From contig NZ_KB893650.1 of the NCBI RefSeq assembly GCF_000374105.1, positions 1,234,862 through 1,298,861 of the forward strand: DNA of 64,000 bases, written 5' to 3'. Below, one piece after another: positions 8,582 to 17,649 of the stretch. Below the pieces are notes generated by a model. It saw nothing but the letters and a program-made list of their open reading frames with translations, searched no databases and had not been told where the DNA came from. Position 1 is the first letter of the stretch; each line of letters begins with the position of its first letter. A program made the translations under genes and the position numbers. The DNA comes from Kangiella aquimarina DSM 16071 (GTDB taxonomy: Bacteria > Pseudomonadota > Gammaproteobacteria > Enterobacterales > Kangiellaceae).

Positions 8582-9403
8582 TTACCACTCTGCAGGATCG
8601 AGGCAATAGTATTGTTTAAACTCTTGATAAAGCTCTGTGTGAAGCTTCTTAAGCTCCTGAGGCTTCTCGAAAAAGATTTCGGTTGCTACTGCGAAAAATT
8701 CCGCCGGATTGGTCGCGCCATATTTATCCAGCAGAGTTTCCTCACCTGTAGATGCCTTACGTTGTAATTCCTTAAATTCATGTGACATGATTTTTGACCA
8801 CTTATCATAGCTTTGCTCACTGGAAAGTGGCGGTGCTCCATTAGTTATACCCGACTCACCATCCAACTGATGCGCGAACTCATGAATCACCAGGTTGTGG
8901 CCATCTTCGAAGTCGGCGCCACCGTTGGCAGAGTCTGTCCAGGATAATATGACTTGTCCACGATTCCATGACTCACCGAGTAAAACTCGTGGCTCCTGAC
9001 TTTGGATCCCTGATGCATCATAGCGATTGTGACGGGTGATAAAAGCTGCCGGGTAAACGATGATACTCTTCAAAAATGGATAAAAATCCGTAGAACGGTT
9101 GAGCAATAGCATACAGGCCTGTGCAGCAATGGTAACTTTAACTTCATCGGTGATGTCCTGACCCTTGCGTCCGATAAAGTCTTTTTCCGCCAGAAAGATC
9201 TGCATCTTGTCTTTGAGCTGGAGCTGCAAAACAGTGGGCATCTTATAGAAAAAAGGAAGGTTTTGACGAAGAATTTGGCGCCACTCTTTAGGGAAGGGTT
9301 GGCTCGCAATTTGCTTTCTTTTGCGCTTCTTACGCTGGTTTGAGGTGAGAATCCATATAATAGCAAAAGCTGAAATAGAGAGAACAATATAGAGGGCGGT
9401 CAT
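8582..9403 (-). CDS. MtfA-like zinc metallopeptidase (M90 family)
   Basis: 273 residues. An N-terminal membrane helix (residues 2-20) and a basic stretch precede a catalytic domain with HEFAHQLDG (zinc ligands His174 and His178, catalytic Glu175) and a later ATEIFFEKP segment that supplies the third ligand, the arrangement of the MtfA/peptidase M90 family. In E. coli, MtfA is a soluble aminopeptidase that binds the repressor Mlc and so tunes glucose PTS expression. The present protein adds a membrane anchor, as in many marine relatives, so the Mlc link should not be assumed. Confidence 0.88.
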   Translation of the reverse strand: MTALYIVLSISAFAIIWILTSNQRKKRKRKQIASQPFPKEWRQILRQNLPFFYKMPTVLQLQLKDKMQIFLAEKDFIGRKGQDITDEVKVTIAAQACMLLLNRSTDFYPFLKSIIVYPAAFITRHNRYDASGIQSQEPRVLLGESWNRGQVILSWTDSANGGADFEDGHNLVIHEFAHQLDGESGITNGAPPLSSEQSYDKWSKIMSHEFKELQRKASTGEETLLDKYGATNPAEFFAVATEIFFEKPQELKKLHTELYQEFKQYYCLDPAEW

Positions 9404-9580
9404 AAGTCTTTATTCTTCATGGTGTTTTACCAAGATTGGGGTGATTGATTACTTTTCAAGCACAGGGTGGTCTTTTAAGAGAAAGAGCGGACTAAAACTG
9501 CTGATAAGACCTCAGTTAGCTTGAATATGGCTTGCTAGATAAGGTATAACTTTGCACTTGGCTTAAATTGAGGAAATGAG

Positions 9581-11128
9581 ATGGATAATAATAACGGGGC
9601 TGCGCCAACTGGGGCTATTGCTCGATTTTTGAATGGTATCGAGCGAGTTGGTAATAAACTGCCCGATCCGGCAATGATTTTCTTATCAGCAATGCTGATA
9701 ATTTGGGTACTTTCGTGGATGCTTTCGGGGATCAGCTTTGATGCCATCGATCCGCGTACTGGCGAAGCGATTATCGTTAATAACCTTTTAACAGGTGATG
9801 CATTAGCCAGCTTCCTGTCGAATATGGTCGTAACCTTTACCAGCTTTGCACCACTGGGTGTTGTACTTGTGGCTATGTTGGGCGTTGGGGTTGCTGAACA
9901 TTCTGGCTACATCAATACCGGCATCAAGCTGATGTTGAAAAGAACACCGCAATTCCTGTTAACACCTACTATCATCCTAATCGCTATTGTCAGTCACACG
10001 GCAACCGATGCGGGTTATGTATTGGTAATTCCTTTGGCAGGTGTGATTTATTATGCAATGGGGCGTCACCCACTAGCAGGTATCGCAGCAGCATTTGCCG
10101 GCGTGAGCGGTGGCTTCAGTGCTAACTTTATTCCTTCAGGTATTGACCCGTTACTGCAAAGTTTCACTCAGTCGGCGGCTCATATTATCGAGCCAGGTAT
10201 GCAGGTTAATCCTTTGAATAACTGGTTCTTTACCGGTATTTCCAGTGTATTCATCATTCTCTTAGGCTGGTTCATTACGGCGCGTATCATTGAGCCACGT
10301 CTACAGAATACTAAAGTGGATGGTGATACTGACGATCTTCCAGAGTTCCATGAGATAACCAAAAAGGAAAAGAAAGCATTCGTTATCGCAACTTTGGTTA
10401 TGCTTGCTGGTATCGCTGTTTTGATTTATGCCTCAATGGGTACTGATTCATCTTTGCGTCATGATGGTTCCCTAACTTCATTCCAGGCGCCTCTAATGAA
10501 GTCGATTGTTCCTTTGATTTTCCTGTTGTTCTGGATTCCGGGTGCGGTTTACGGTTTCACAGCGGGCACTTTCAAGAAAACCAAAGACATGATTGATGCC
10601 ATGAGTAAAGCGATGCACGGCATGTCTTACTACATCGTAATGGCATTCTTCTGTGCTTTGTTCATTGCGGCATTCTCACAATCAAACCTTGGTGCCTTAT
10701 TGGCGATCGAAGGTGCTCAGGTGCTTAAAGCAATGGCGCTGCCAAGTGCGGTAACCATTGTTGGTATTATTTTCCTGACAGCTTTCGTTAACCTGTTTGT
10801 GGGTTCTGCTTCTGCCAAATGGGCATTACTTGCACCAATCTTCGTTCCGATGTTGATGCAATTAGGCATTTCTCCTGACTTAACTCAGGCCGCGTATCGT
10901 GTGGGTGACTCAAGCTCGAACATCATCACACCGCTAATGCCATACTTCCCATTAGTCGTTGTTTACTGTCAGAAGTACGTTAAAGATACCGGTATCGGCA
11001 CTCTGGTAGCCATGATGTTACCGTTCTCGGTAGCCTTCCTGATTGGTTGGAGTTTATTCCTGTTGGCATACTGGTGGATTGGAATTCCGCTAGGGTTACA
11101 GGCAAGTTATGTTTATCCAGTTGGATAA
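9581..11128 (+). CDS. AbgT family transporter
   Basis: 515 residues, about 11-13 transmembrane segments. The N-terminal FLNGIERVGNKLPDPAMIF segment, SHTATDAGYVLVIPL and the GSASAKWALLAPIFVPM region are hallmarks of the AbgT family. E. coli AbgT takes up p-aminobenzoyl-glutamate; structurally studied homologues (YdaH, MtrF) act as proton-driven sulfonamide exporters. No peptidase gene abgAB is adjacent, so either role is possible. GAGGAAATGAG precedes the start, and a strong terminator follows, making it monocistronic. Confidence 0.9.
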   Translation: MDNNNGAAPTGAIARFLNGIERVGNKLPDPAMIFLSAMLIIWVLSWMLSGISFDAIDPRTGEAIIVNNLLTGDALASFLSNMVVTFTSFAPLGVVLVAMLGVGVAEHSGYINTGIKLMLKRTPQFLLTPTIILIAIVSHTATDAGYVLVIPLAGVIYYAMGRHPLAGIAAAFAGVSGGFSANFIPSGIDPLLQSFTQSAAHIIEPGMQVNPLNNWFFTGISSVFIILLGWFITARIIEPRLQNTKVDGDTDDLPEFHEITKKEKKAFVIATLVMLAGIAVLIYASMGTDSSLRHDGSLTSFQAPLMKSIVPLIFLLFWIPGAVYGFTAGTFKKTKDMIDAMSKAMHGMSYYIVMAFFCALFIAAFSQSNLGALLAIEGAQVLKAMALPSAVTIVGIIFLTAFVNLFVGSASAKWALLAPIFVPMLMQLGISPDLTQAAYRVGDSSSNIITPLMPYFPLVVVYCQKYVKDTGIGTLVAMMLPFSVAFLIGWSLFLLAYWWIGIPLGLQASYVYPVG

Positions 11129-11144
11129 TTGTTACGGAGTTGAT

Positions 11145-11174
11145 AAAAATGCCGCTGTTTAGCGGCATTTTTTA
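11145..11174 (+). terminator. rho-independent terminator of the AbgT gene
   Basis: AAAATGCCGCT, GTTT loop, AGCGGCATTTTTT: an 8-bp GC-rich stem extended by A/T pairs and followed by a T-run, 17 nt after the stop. Confidence 0.9.
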
Positions 11175-11225
11175 TGTCAATTCTATCATTGGCCTTTGCA
11201 TCTTGTAGGTGCAATATTTTTAACT

Positions 11226-13463
11226 TTATGAAGCCTTCAACTCTACGGCGGCTTTTATGATGTCTTCTTTGCTCGGAAGAACGTATTGCCATGAAGTGCC
11301 GATGGGAATGAAGGTATCGTGACCTGTGATTCGTTTAATTTGTGGCAGTTTCTCAAGTCTTTCTACCAATCCAGTGATGACTTCTTCGCTCACTGAGCCT
11401 GTCTTGCGGCATTCGTCTACGATCAGGACCTTTTTGTACTGGCCAGCGATGTCGGCTATGGCCTCGTGGTTGAGTGGCGCCAGCCAGCGTAAATCCATGA
11501 TGGTCGCGTCCAACTTATGTTTTTCACTTAAATCTTTTTGAGCCTGTGCAGATAAGTAGTAGCCGTTACCATAGCTGATAATCAGCATGTCTTTGCTATC
11601 GACTTCTTTGCCTTTACTGTTAACCGGCTTGCGTAATCCCGGCTGACCAAATTCGACCACTTCATTGGGCTCCGGATACTCAAATAACCAGCCATTGTCG
11701 CCGGTTTCATGCAGATCCTTGGCATGGTAAAGCGCAATCGGTTCAAGAAAGATGACCACTCGCTTTTGTTCGTCGGCAAGGCGGAAGGCCTCACGCATCA
11801 TTTTAGCAGCATCCTGACCGTTTGAAGGGCAGGCCAGAATCACGCCAGGTATTTCGCGCAAGAAACCAATGCTGTTGTCATTGTGGAAGTGACCACCAAA
11901 ACCTTTCTGGTAGGCAAGACCGGCGACTCGAACCACCATCGGGTTGGTGAACTGATTATTGGAGAAGAAGGATAGCGTAGATGCTTCGCCGCGGATCTGG
12001 TCGATTGCGTTATGGGTATAGGCCAGAAATTGAATCTCTGGAACTGGCAGATAACCTAAGTGGGCGGCGCCAATGGCGGTTCCCAATATGCTGGTTTCAT
12101 CCAGCAGAGTGTCGAATACGCGATGTTCGCCAAAGCGATTCTGTAGGTTGGTTGAAACGCTGTAAACGCCACCTTTTTTGCCGACATCTTCGCCAAACAT
12201 TATCGAGTTAGGATACTGTTCCATTAGATCGGTCAGCGCATAGTTAATCAGCTGTGCCATACTTCTGGGCTTATCCAGAAACTTAAACTGGCGACCAATT
12301 TCGAACAACTCCTGACGACGGGTGATTTTTGCGACTGGTGGCTTTTCTTTGGCTGGAAGCTCAGGTGCAATGGAAGCGCAGACCTCTTCAGCGGTACTGA
12401 TTTTGGGTAGCTTAATAGCTTGCTCAGCGGTTTTTTCTACTTTTAGACGAGTATTCTCATACAGATCGAGCACATCTTCGGTAGATAGGTATCCCGCTTC
12501 GATGCAGATACGAGCCGAGTGCAATAAAGGATCCTGAGCTTCTGTCTGTTCAATCTTTTCAATGCTGTGGTAAATGCTTTCAGTATCATTACCGGCATGT
12601 CCCATCAAGCGCACTGTTTTCATGTGCAGGAATACCGGGCGACGCTCATAGCGCGCAATCTCTTCCGCTTCCTGCGCAGCAAGGTAAACATCAGGCAGGT
12701 GTAAACCATTGCATTGAATGTATTCGATGCTGTGACGATTCTTAACGTTATTCTCAACCCAGTTCGGTGGTGTCGACACAGAAATACCAATGCCATTGTC
12801 TTCGCAGATATACACTAACGGCAATGGCTCACCTTTATAAGACAGATACTGAGCAGTATTAAAAGCCGACTGAGCCGTGGCATGGTTGAAGCTGGCATCA
12901 CCAAAGTTACACAGGATCACGCTGTCGCCGGGAATGTTGGCATCGAAGTTATTACGTTCGGCACGCCCCAGTGACCAGGCTGCCCCCATCGCTTTGGGTA
13001 AATGCGAGGCAATAGTACTGGTTTGCGGTGGCACAAACAGTTGTGCGCTCCCAAACACCTTATGTCTGCCTTGAGAAATCGGATCGTCTTTGGCTGCGAC
13101 CAGCGACAGCATCTGATCGCGAATCGGATCGATATTCGGTAACTGACGCGAGCGCTGGGTCATCAATGCGCCGGAACGATAATGCAAAAAAGCCATATCG
13201 GTATGGCGAAAAACCTTACCCAGCACCGCGTTGCCTTCGTGCCCGCTACTGCCAATGGTGTAATAACCAATACCCTGATCCTTGAGAATTCTGGCTCGTA
13301 AATCGAGGTGGCGGCTAATGACTTGGGATTCAAATAATTCGACGAATTCGTTAGGGGAGAGCTGCGTCACTGACGCCTTGATATTGCTGACTTTTTCGGG
13401 GAACTTGGCTGTTTTGACAGCGATTTGGAAGTTCTTATCAATGACACTGGCACGATCTAACAT
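11226..13463 (-). CDS. fused 2-oxoacid dehydrogenase E1 alpha/beta (branched-chain type)
   Basis: 745 residues joining two proteins that are usually separate. Residues about 45-340 are the E1 alpha domain, with the thiamine diphosphate motif starting at GDASFNHA (188-195) and ending at EDN (221-223). Residues about 400-745 are the E1 beta domain (FGEDVGKKGGVYSVS, then VPEIQFLAY). Together they decarboxylate a 2-oxoacid and reductively acylate lipoamide on an E2 partner in the cytoplasm. The best guess is 2-oxoisovalerate dehydrogenase. No E2 or E3 gene is nearby, so the complex must be assembled from genes elsewhere. It is transcribed divergently from the cystathionine synthase-like gene. Confidence 0.88.
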   Translation of the reverse strand: MLDRASVIDKNFQIAVKTAKFPEKVSNIKASVTQLSPNEFVELFESQVISRHLDLRARILKDQGIGYYTIGSSGHEGNAVLGKVFRHTDMAFLHYRSGALMTQRSRQLPNIDPIRDQMLSLVAAKDDPISQGRHKVFGSAQLFVPPQTSTIASHLPKAMGAAWSLGRAERNNFDANIPGDSVILCNFGDASFNHATAQSAFNTAQYLSYKGEPLPLVYICEDNGIGISVSTPPNWVENNVKNRHSIEYIQCNGLHLPDVYLAAQEAEEIARYERRPVFLHMKTVRLMGHAGNDTESIYHSIEKIEQTEAQDPLLHSARICIEAGYLSTEDVLDLYENTRLKVEKTAEQAIKLPKISTAEEVCASIAPELPAKEKPPVAKITRRQELFEIGRQFKFLDKPRSMAQLINYALTDLMEQYPNSIMFGEDVGKKGGVYSVSTNLQNRFGEHRVFDTLLDETSILGTAIGAAHLGYLPVPEIQFLAYTHNAIDQIRGEASTLSFFSNNQFTNPMVVRVAGLAYQKGFGGHFHNDNSIGFLREIPGVILACPSNGQDAAKMMREAFRLADEQKRVVIFLEPIALYHAKDLHETGDNGWLFEYPEPNEVVEFGQPGLRKPVNSKGKEVDSKDMLIISYGNGYYLSAQAQKDLSEKHKLDATIMDLRWLAPLNHEAIADIAGQYKKVLIVDECRKTGSVSEEVITGLVERLEKLPQIKRITGHDTFIPIGTSWQYVLPSKEDIIKAAVELKAS

Positions 13464-13640
13464 TTTATAGCTTTTATATTGGTTAAAAATTGCCGGTTAG
13501 TATGCTTTAAGGCTATAAGGATGTCACTGATGGAGCAACTGGTTGGATCTGATCAAATGGCTTCAAAGATCCCTCCAATATGATAAAGTAGCGTCCATTC
13601 TACAAATAACCGGTTGTTATAACCTAAACGCGAAGGTTTT

Positions 13641-14606
13641 ATGAAGGTATACAGCAATATTCTTGAGATGATTGGCCACACGCCAATGGTAGAGTTCCAG
13701 AATCTGGATACAGGAAAATGTCGTCTGTTCGGCAAGATGGAATCGCAGAATCCTGGGGCTTCCATTAAAGACCGCATCGCGGTCAGCATGATTGAAGCGG
13801 CCGAAAAAGCAGGGCATATCAAACCGGGCGATACGCTGATCGAAGCGACTGCCGGCAATACAGGTCTTGGTCTTGCCTTGGTAGCATCTCAAAAAGGCTA
13901 TACCCTGAAAATCGTCATGCCTGACAAAATGAGCATGGAAAAAGAATACAACTTGCGTGCTTTTGGTGCGGAAGTGATTCGTACACGCTCTGATGTGGGC
14001 AAAGGCCACCCAGAATACTATCAGGATGTGGCCAAGCGTCTGTCGGAAGAAAACGGCTGGTTCTTCATCAATCAATTCTCGAATGACGCCAATATCCAGG
14101 CGCATTACGAAACCACAGCTCCAGAAATCTGGGAACAGCTGGACGGTAAAGTTGATGCCATTGTCCTTGGTGTGGGTTCTGGCGGAACGATCACTGGCAT
14201 TGGCCGCTACATGAAAGAAAAGAATCCAAACGTAGAAATGGTATTGGCTGACCCTGAAGGTTCTATTTTGGCTGATTACCTGAAAACTGGCGATATCAAA
14301 GAAGCCGGTAGCTGGGTGGTTGAAGGTATTGGTGAAGATTTCATCCCTGATATCTGTGACATGAGCCTGTTCGATAAAGCTTATACCGTTAGTGATAAAG
14401 AAGGCCTGATGGCTGCACGTGATTTGATGCGTAAAGAAGCGGTGATGGGTGGTTCTTCAACCGGTACGTTATTAGCAGCTGCCTTGCGCTACTGCCAGGA
14501 GCAAACTGAGCCTAAGAATGTAGTGACTCTGGTTTGTGATACCGGTAATCGTTATCTGTCAAAAATGTATAACGATGAATGGATGAAAGAGAAGGGCTTT
14601 CTGTAA
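13641..14606 (+). CDS. cystathionine beta-synthase-like PLP enzyme
   Basis: 321 residues, fold-type II PLP enzyme. The PLP lysine is Lys43 in NPGASIKDR; ATAGNTGLGLAL binds substrate; GVGSGGTITGIGRY binds the phosphate of PLP. The MPDKMSMEKEYNLRAFGAEVIRT segment, the EGIGEDFIPD motif and the DTGNRYLSKMYND ending match the catalytic core of cystathionine beta-synthase better than CysK or CysM, although the regulatory CBS pair is absent. It would condense serine or an activated serine with homocysteine. A gamma-lyase-like gene lies two genes downstream, supporting reverse transsulfuration. A cysteine synthase activity remains possible. Confidence 0.85.
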   Translation: MKVYSNILEMIGHTPMVEFQNLDTGKCRLFGKMESQNPGASIKDRIAVSMIEAAEKAGHIKPGDTLIEATAGNTGLGLALVASQKGYTLKIVMPDKMSMEKEYNLRAFGAEVIRTRSDVGKGHPEYYQDVAKRLSEENGWFFINQFSNDANIQAHYETTAPEIWEQLDGKVDAIVLGVGSGGTITGIGRYMKEKNPNVEMVLADPEGSILADYLKTGDIKEAGSWVVEGIGEDFIPDICDMSLFDKAYTVSDKEGLMAARDLMRKEAVMGGSSTGTLLAAALRYCQEQTEPKNVVTLVCDTGNRYLSKMYNDEWMKEKGFL

Positions 14607-14908
14607 TGACTCAACCTTCTGAACAAAAAGTACCCCAGCCGGAAGTTTTTAAGCTATCACCGGTTGCACTGCTATTGGACATCATTGGTATGGCTTTAGT
14701 CGTGTTTGCCGGCTATGAAATCTATTTGAACAATGAGAAGGGTGGCGGTTTGTTGGTTAATGCTATCAGCTGGCCCTATTATCCTTGGGTGATAATGGTT
14801 GTTGGTGTGTTGCTGATGATCCCATTCCATAAACAAATTTTTAAAGCCTATCGTATTGTTAAGCAGTACAAGAAAGAGCAGGCTAAAGCTGACCGTCCTC
14901 GCTTTTAG
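14606..14908 (+). CDS. small membrane protein between transsulfuration genes
   Basis: 100 residues from the ATG at 14606, which overlaps the preceding TAA by one base (TAATG); a longer frame from 14579 would lie inside the synthase gene. Two transmembrane helices (about residues 19-40 and 53-73) are separated by a short loop, and the C-terminal 25 residues are strongly basic. I do not recognise the family. Its tight coupling to the synthase and position before the gamma-lyase suggest a link to sulfur amino acid metabolism, but that is context only. Confidence 0.7.
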   Translation: MTQPSEQKVPQPEVFKLSPVALLLDIIGMALVVFAGYEIYLNNEKGGGLLVNAISWPYYPWVIMVVGVLLMIPFHKQIFKAYRIVKQYKKEQAKADRPRF

Positions 14909-14941
14909 AAGTCATCGTTAAGGTTAAAGGTAAAGAATTCT

Positions 14942-16117
14942 ATGTCTGATAAAAAATTGAAATTTGGCAGCCGCGTGATTCATGCAGGTCAATCACCTGA
15001 GCCAATTACTGGCGCGGTAATGCCGCCTATTTTCACCACTTCAACTTATGCTCAGCCAAGTCCGGGCGAACATACCGGCTATGAGTATTCTCGTAGTCAG
15101 AATCCTACGCGCATGGCGTACGAGCGCTGCGTTGCGGATTTGGAAGATGGTAAGCAGGGTTATGCCTTTGCGTCTGGTATGGCTGCGACCAGCACCATTC
15201 TTGAGTTATTGGATGCAGGCTCGCACGTTATCGCCATGGATGATCTGTATGGCGGTACATTCCGTTTGTTCGACAAAGTACGTAAGCGCACAGCAAATCT
15301 TGATTTCACCTTTGTCGACCTGTCCGATTTAAGCCATCTGGAAAAAGCACTTAAGCCTAATACCAAAATGATTTGGGTTGAAAGTCCGACTAATCCTATG
15401 TTGAAAGTAGTCGATATGCAGGCGATAGCAGACTTTGCCAAAAAGCATAATCTGATTGCCGTGGCCGATAACACTTTTGCAACGCCTTATAATCAACGTC
15501 CATTGAATTATGGTTTCGACATCGTGATGCATTCGGCAACCAAGTATCTAAACGGTCACTCGGATATCGTTGGCGGTATGGCTGTGGTTGGCGATAATGA
15601 TGAGCTTCGTGAGCAGATGGCTTTCCTTCATAACTCAGTTGGCTCGATACAAGGACCATTCGATTCTTACCTGGCATTACGCGGTGTAAAAACTTTGGCT
15701 CTACGCATGAAACAACATAATACCAGTGGTCAAATCATTGCTGAGCATTTAGCCAAGCACCCGCAGATTGATAAGGTGTATTATCCTGGTTTGGATTCGC
15801 ACCCTCAGCATGAGCTTGCCAAGAAGCAGATGAAAGGCTTTGGTGGCATGATTTCTGTGTTGGTCAAAGGTGACACAGAAGAGCAGGCAGCTAAGAATTC
15901 ACGCACCTTTATGGAAAAGTTGAAGCTATTCACTTTGGCCGAAAGTCTAGGTGGTGTGGAAAGCTTGTCTAATCATCCGGCGATCATGACGCATGCTTCA
16001 GTACCTTATGAAATTCGTCAGGAGATCGGTATCCTGGAGAACCTGGTACGCTTGTCAGTGGGGATTGAAGATGTTGAAGACCTGATTGCTGATATTGACC
16101 AGGCGTTAAAGTTCTAA
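14942..16117 (+). CDS. cystathionine gamma-lyase/synthase family PLP enzyme
   Basis: 391 residues, Cys/Met metabolism PLP family. The PLP lysine is Lys201 in MHSATKYLNGHSD, the family signature; ASGMAA binds the cofactor phosphate and YSRSQNPT is the conserved N-terminal segment. Members include cystathionine gamma-synthase, beta-lyase and gamma-lyase. Together with the cystathionine beta-synthase-like gene 335 nt upstream, gamma-lyase (cystathionine to cysteine, 2-oxobutyrate and ammonia) is the most coherent choice, giving cysteine from methionine. The ESLGGVESLSNHPA segment is typical of both lyases and synthases, so the reaction is inferred from context. Confidence 0.88.
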   Translation: MSDKKLKFGSRVIHAGQSPEPITGAVMPPIFTTSTYAQPSPGEHTGYEYSRSQNPTRMAYERCVADLEDGKQGYAFASGMAATSTILELLDAGSHVIAMDDLYGGTFRLFDKVRKRTANLDFTFVDLSDLSHLEKALKPNTKMIWVESPTNPMLKVVDMQAIADFAKKHNLIAVADNTFATPYNQRPLNYGFDIVMHSATKYLNGHSDIVGGMAVVGDNDELREQMAFLHNSVGSIQGPFDSYLALRGVKTLALRMKQHNTSGQIIAEHLAKHPQIDKVYYPGLDSHPQHELAKKQMKGFGGMISVLVKGDTEEQAAKNSRTFMEKLKLFTLAESLGGVESLSNHPAIMTHASVPYEIRQEIGILENLVRLSVGIEDVEDLIADIDQALKF

Positions 16118-16136
16118 CTCAATTCAAAATGAGTAT

Positions 16137-16168
16137 AAAAAAAGGCGCTATGAGCGCCTTTTTTTATT
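16137..16168 (+). terminator. rho-independent terminator of the transsulfuration operon
   Basis: AAAGGCGCT and AGCGCCTTTTTTT pair around ATG, with an A-run before and a T-run after, 20 nt past the stop. The symmetric A-run means it could also serve the converging XRE gene. Confidence 0.9.
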
Positions 16169-16188
16169 ACTTCAGAGAACGGTAAGAA

Positions 16189-16614
16189 CTACCAGATTTT
16201 ATCTTTATCGCCTTTTCTGACGGTCCATGCACCAAGGTAAGCGCTTAGGAACATAGCTGGCGTAATTGCCATGAGCTCTGGCTTAAAAAAACTAGTAAAC
16301 CAGAATACGAAGCCCAGTATGACACAAGCGCCTTCTACTCTAATTAGATCTTTGCGGCGTCGAATGCCAAACAAGTTGAATCGCATCCACCAAGGTTGTG
16401 CTTTCCATTCTTCTGTTTTCTTGTCTATCACGATAATCTCCTTTTGCAATGTTTCGATGTCAGTTTCGAACACCGCAGCAAGAGCCTTTAATGATTCTAA
16501 ACTGGCGCGATTACCACTTTCTATCCGTTGGATTGTCCGGATGCTCAGGCCACTCAGTGTTGCCAATTGTTCCTGTGACCATTGCTTATTTTCGCGTAGT
16601 TTCTTGATGACCAT
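16189..16614 (-). CDS. XRE-family regulator with C-terminal 2TM domain
   Basis: 141 residues from the ATG at 16614, chosen because GGAGTAATTTA precedes it; the longer frame to 16683 lacks support. Residues 1-60 form a lambda-repressor-like helix-turn-helix (WSQEQLATLSGLSIRTIQRIESG, DNA-contacting helix at the second half). The C-terminal half has two membrane helices (about residues 85-130), matching the 2TM domain often found in such proteins. It is therefore a predicted membrane-tethered transcription factor. Targets are unknown, and no operator was identified. Confidence 0.82.
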   Translation of the reverse strand: MVIKKLRENKQWSQEQLATLSGLSIRTIQRIESGNRASLESLKALAAVFETDIETLQKEIIVIDKKTEEWKAQPWWMRFNLFGIRRRKDLIRVEGACVILGFVFWFTSFFKPELMAITPAMFLSAYLGAWTVRKGDKDKIW

Positions 16615-16730
16615 TAAATTACTCCATGTGCTGTGTTCTCGAATAGAGATTATCCAGAAAATGGCTACTGGCGGTGACGACAAACACCCGCCAGTAGGGT
16701 GACAGTATAAAATTTAGTCGGGTTTGCCTG

Positions 16731-17642
16731 TTATTTTAGCAAGTTAGCAGGTGAATACTGATCGGTTAGCACCTCTGCTTCAGTATCCCAGTTTACTTCA
16801 TCGCTGATGGCGTCAAACAGAGCCAGTGTATCCACGCCATAAATCAACAGCTCTCCCTTCAGTTCATTCGCTTTTTGCAGCAACTGACGCTTTTCAGGCA
16901 ACGGCTTTTTACTGACCACAATCACGCGATTGGTTTTCTTGTTTTTGAAGTTGATTTGATACAAGGGGCCGAACACTTCTGCATAAGTTGCTGATTCATG
17001 ATGAAACAAATCACTGGTACTGAAGGTGTTCGCCATGATGATTCCGTCATCTTTGGCCAGTGCTTTAACTTCTTCCAGATATTCTTTGGTCATCATATGT
17101 TCAGGAATATAGTCGCTGTTAAAGGCGTCCAACAAGATAAAGTCATAACGTTTATCATCTTTCAAGGCGCGCTTTACAAACACTCGGCCATCGCGCACGT
17201 GGGTCTCAAAATTAGCTTTAGAGTCGTCATAGTCGAAGTATTTTTTAGCCATTTTGACTACCACCGGATCAATCTCAACGGAAGTGATATGGGCATCTGG
17301 GTAGACTTCGCCAAAGGTGTTGGCTAATACACCGCCACCAAGACCTATGATCAATATTTCCTTAGGGTCATCCAGAAAGAAGGTTGCCCCCATGGCCTGC
17401 TTGTAATAATCAAACACAAAAATTTCCGGGGCATCCAGGAATACGCATGACTGGCTGAGGTCATTTTTATTTTTCTTACGGAAACGCATACAGTGCATAC
17501 CGTACTCTTCAACCATGTAGACATTTTGATAAAGCGAGCGTTCTTGCTCAATGATTTTGGCATTGGCCTGCTCTGGGGCTGCAAGAAAAAGAGCAGATGC
17601 AGTCAGAGTGGTCAGAATCGTTTTGACGATTAATGATTTCAT
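16731..17642 (-). CDS. spermidine synthase-like methyltransferase-fold protein with signal peptide
   Basis: 303 residues. An N-terminal signal peptide or anchor (about residues 1-28, ending near EQANA) is followed by a Rossmann-fold domain with ILIIGLGGGVLA, TSVEIDPVVVKMA, HVRDGRVF and ILLDAFNSDYIPEHM, the order seen in spermidine synthases and their MFS-fused relatives. The acidic residues expected at the aminopropyl site are only partly conserved (DAFNSD instead of DSTDP), so classical spermidine synthesis is doubtful. AGGAAG precedes the ATG, and the gene starts 7 nt after an MFS-like membrane gene, with which it corresponds to one fused protein in other bacteria. Confidence 0.8.
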   Translation of the reverse strand: MKSLIVKTILTTLTASALFLAAPEQANAKIIEQERSLYQNVYMVEEYGMHCMRFRKKNKNDLSQSCVFLDAPEIFVFDYYKQAMGATFFLDDPKEILIIGLGGGVLANTFGEVYPDAHITSVEIDPVVVKMAKKYFDYDDSKANFETHVRDGRVFVKRALKDDKRYDFILLDAFNSDYIPEHMMTKEYLEEVKALAKDDGIIMANTFSTSDLFHHESATYAEVFGPLYQINFKNKKTNRVIVVSKKPLPEKRQLLQKANELKGELLIYGVDTLALFDAISDEVNWDTEAEVLTDQYSPANLLK

Positions 17643-17649
17643 AAACTTC

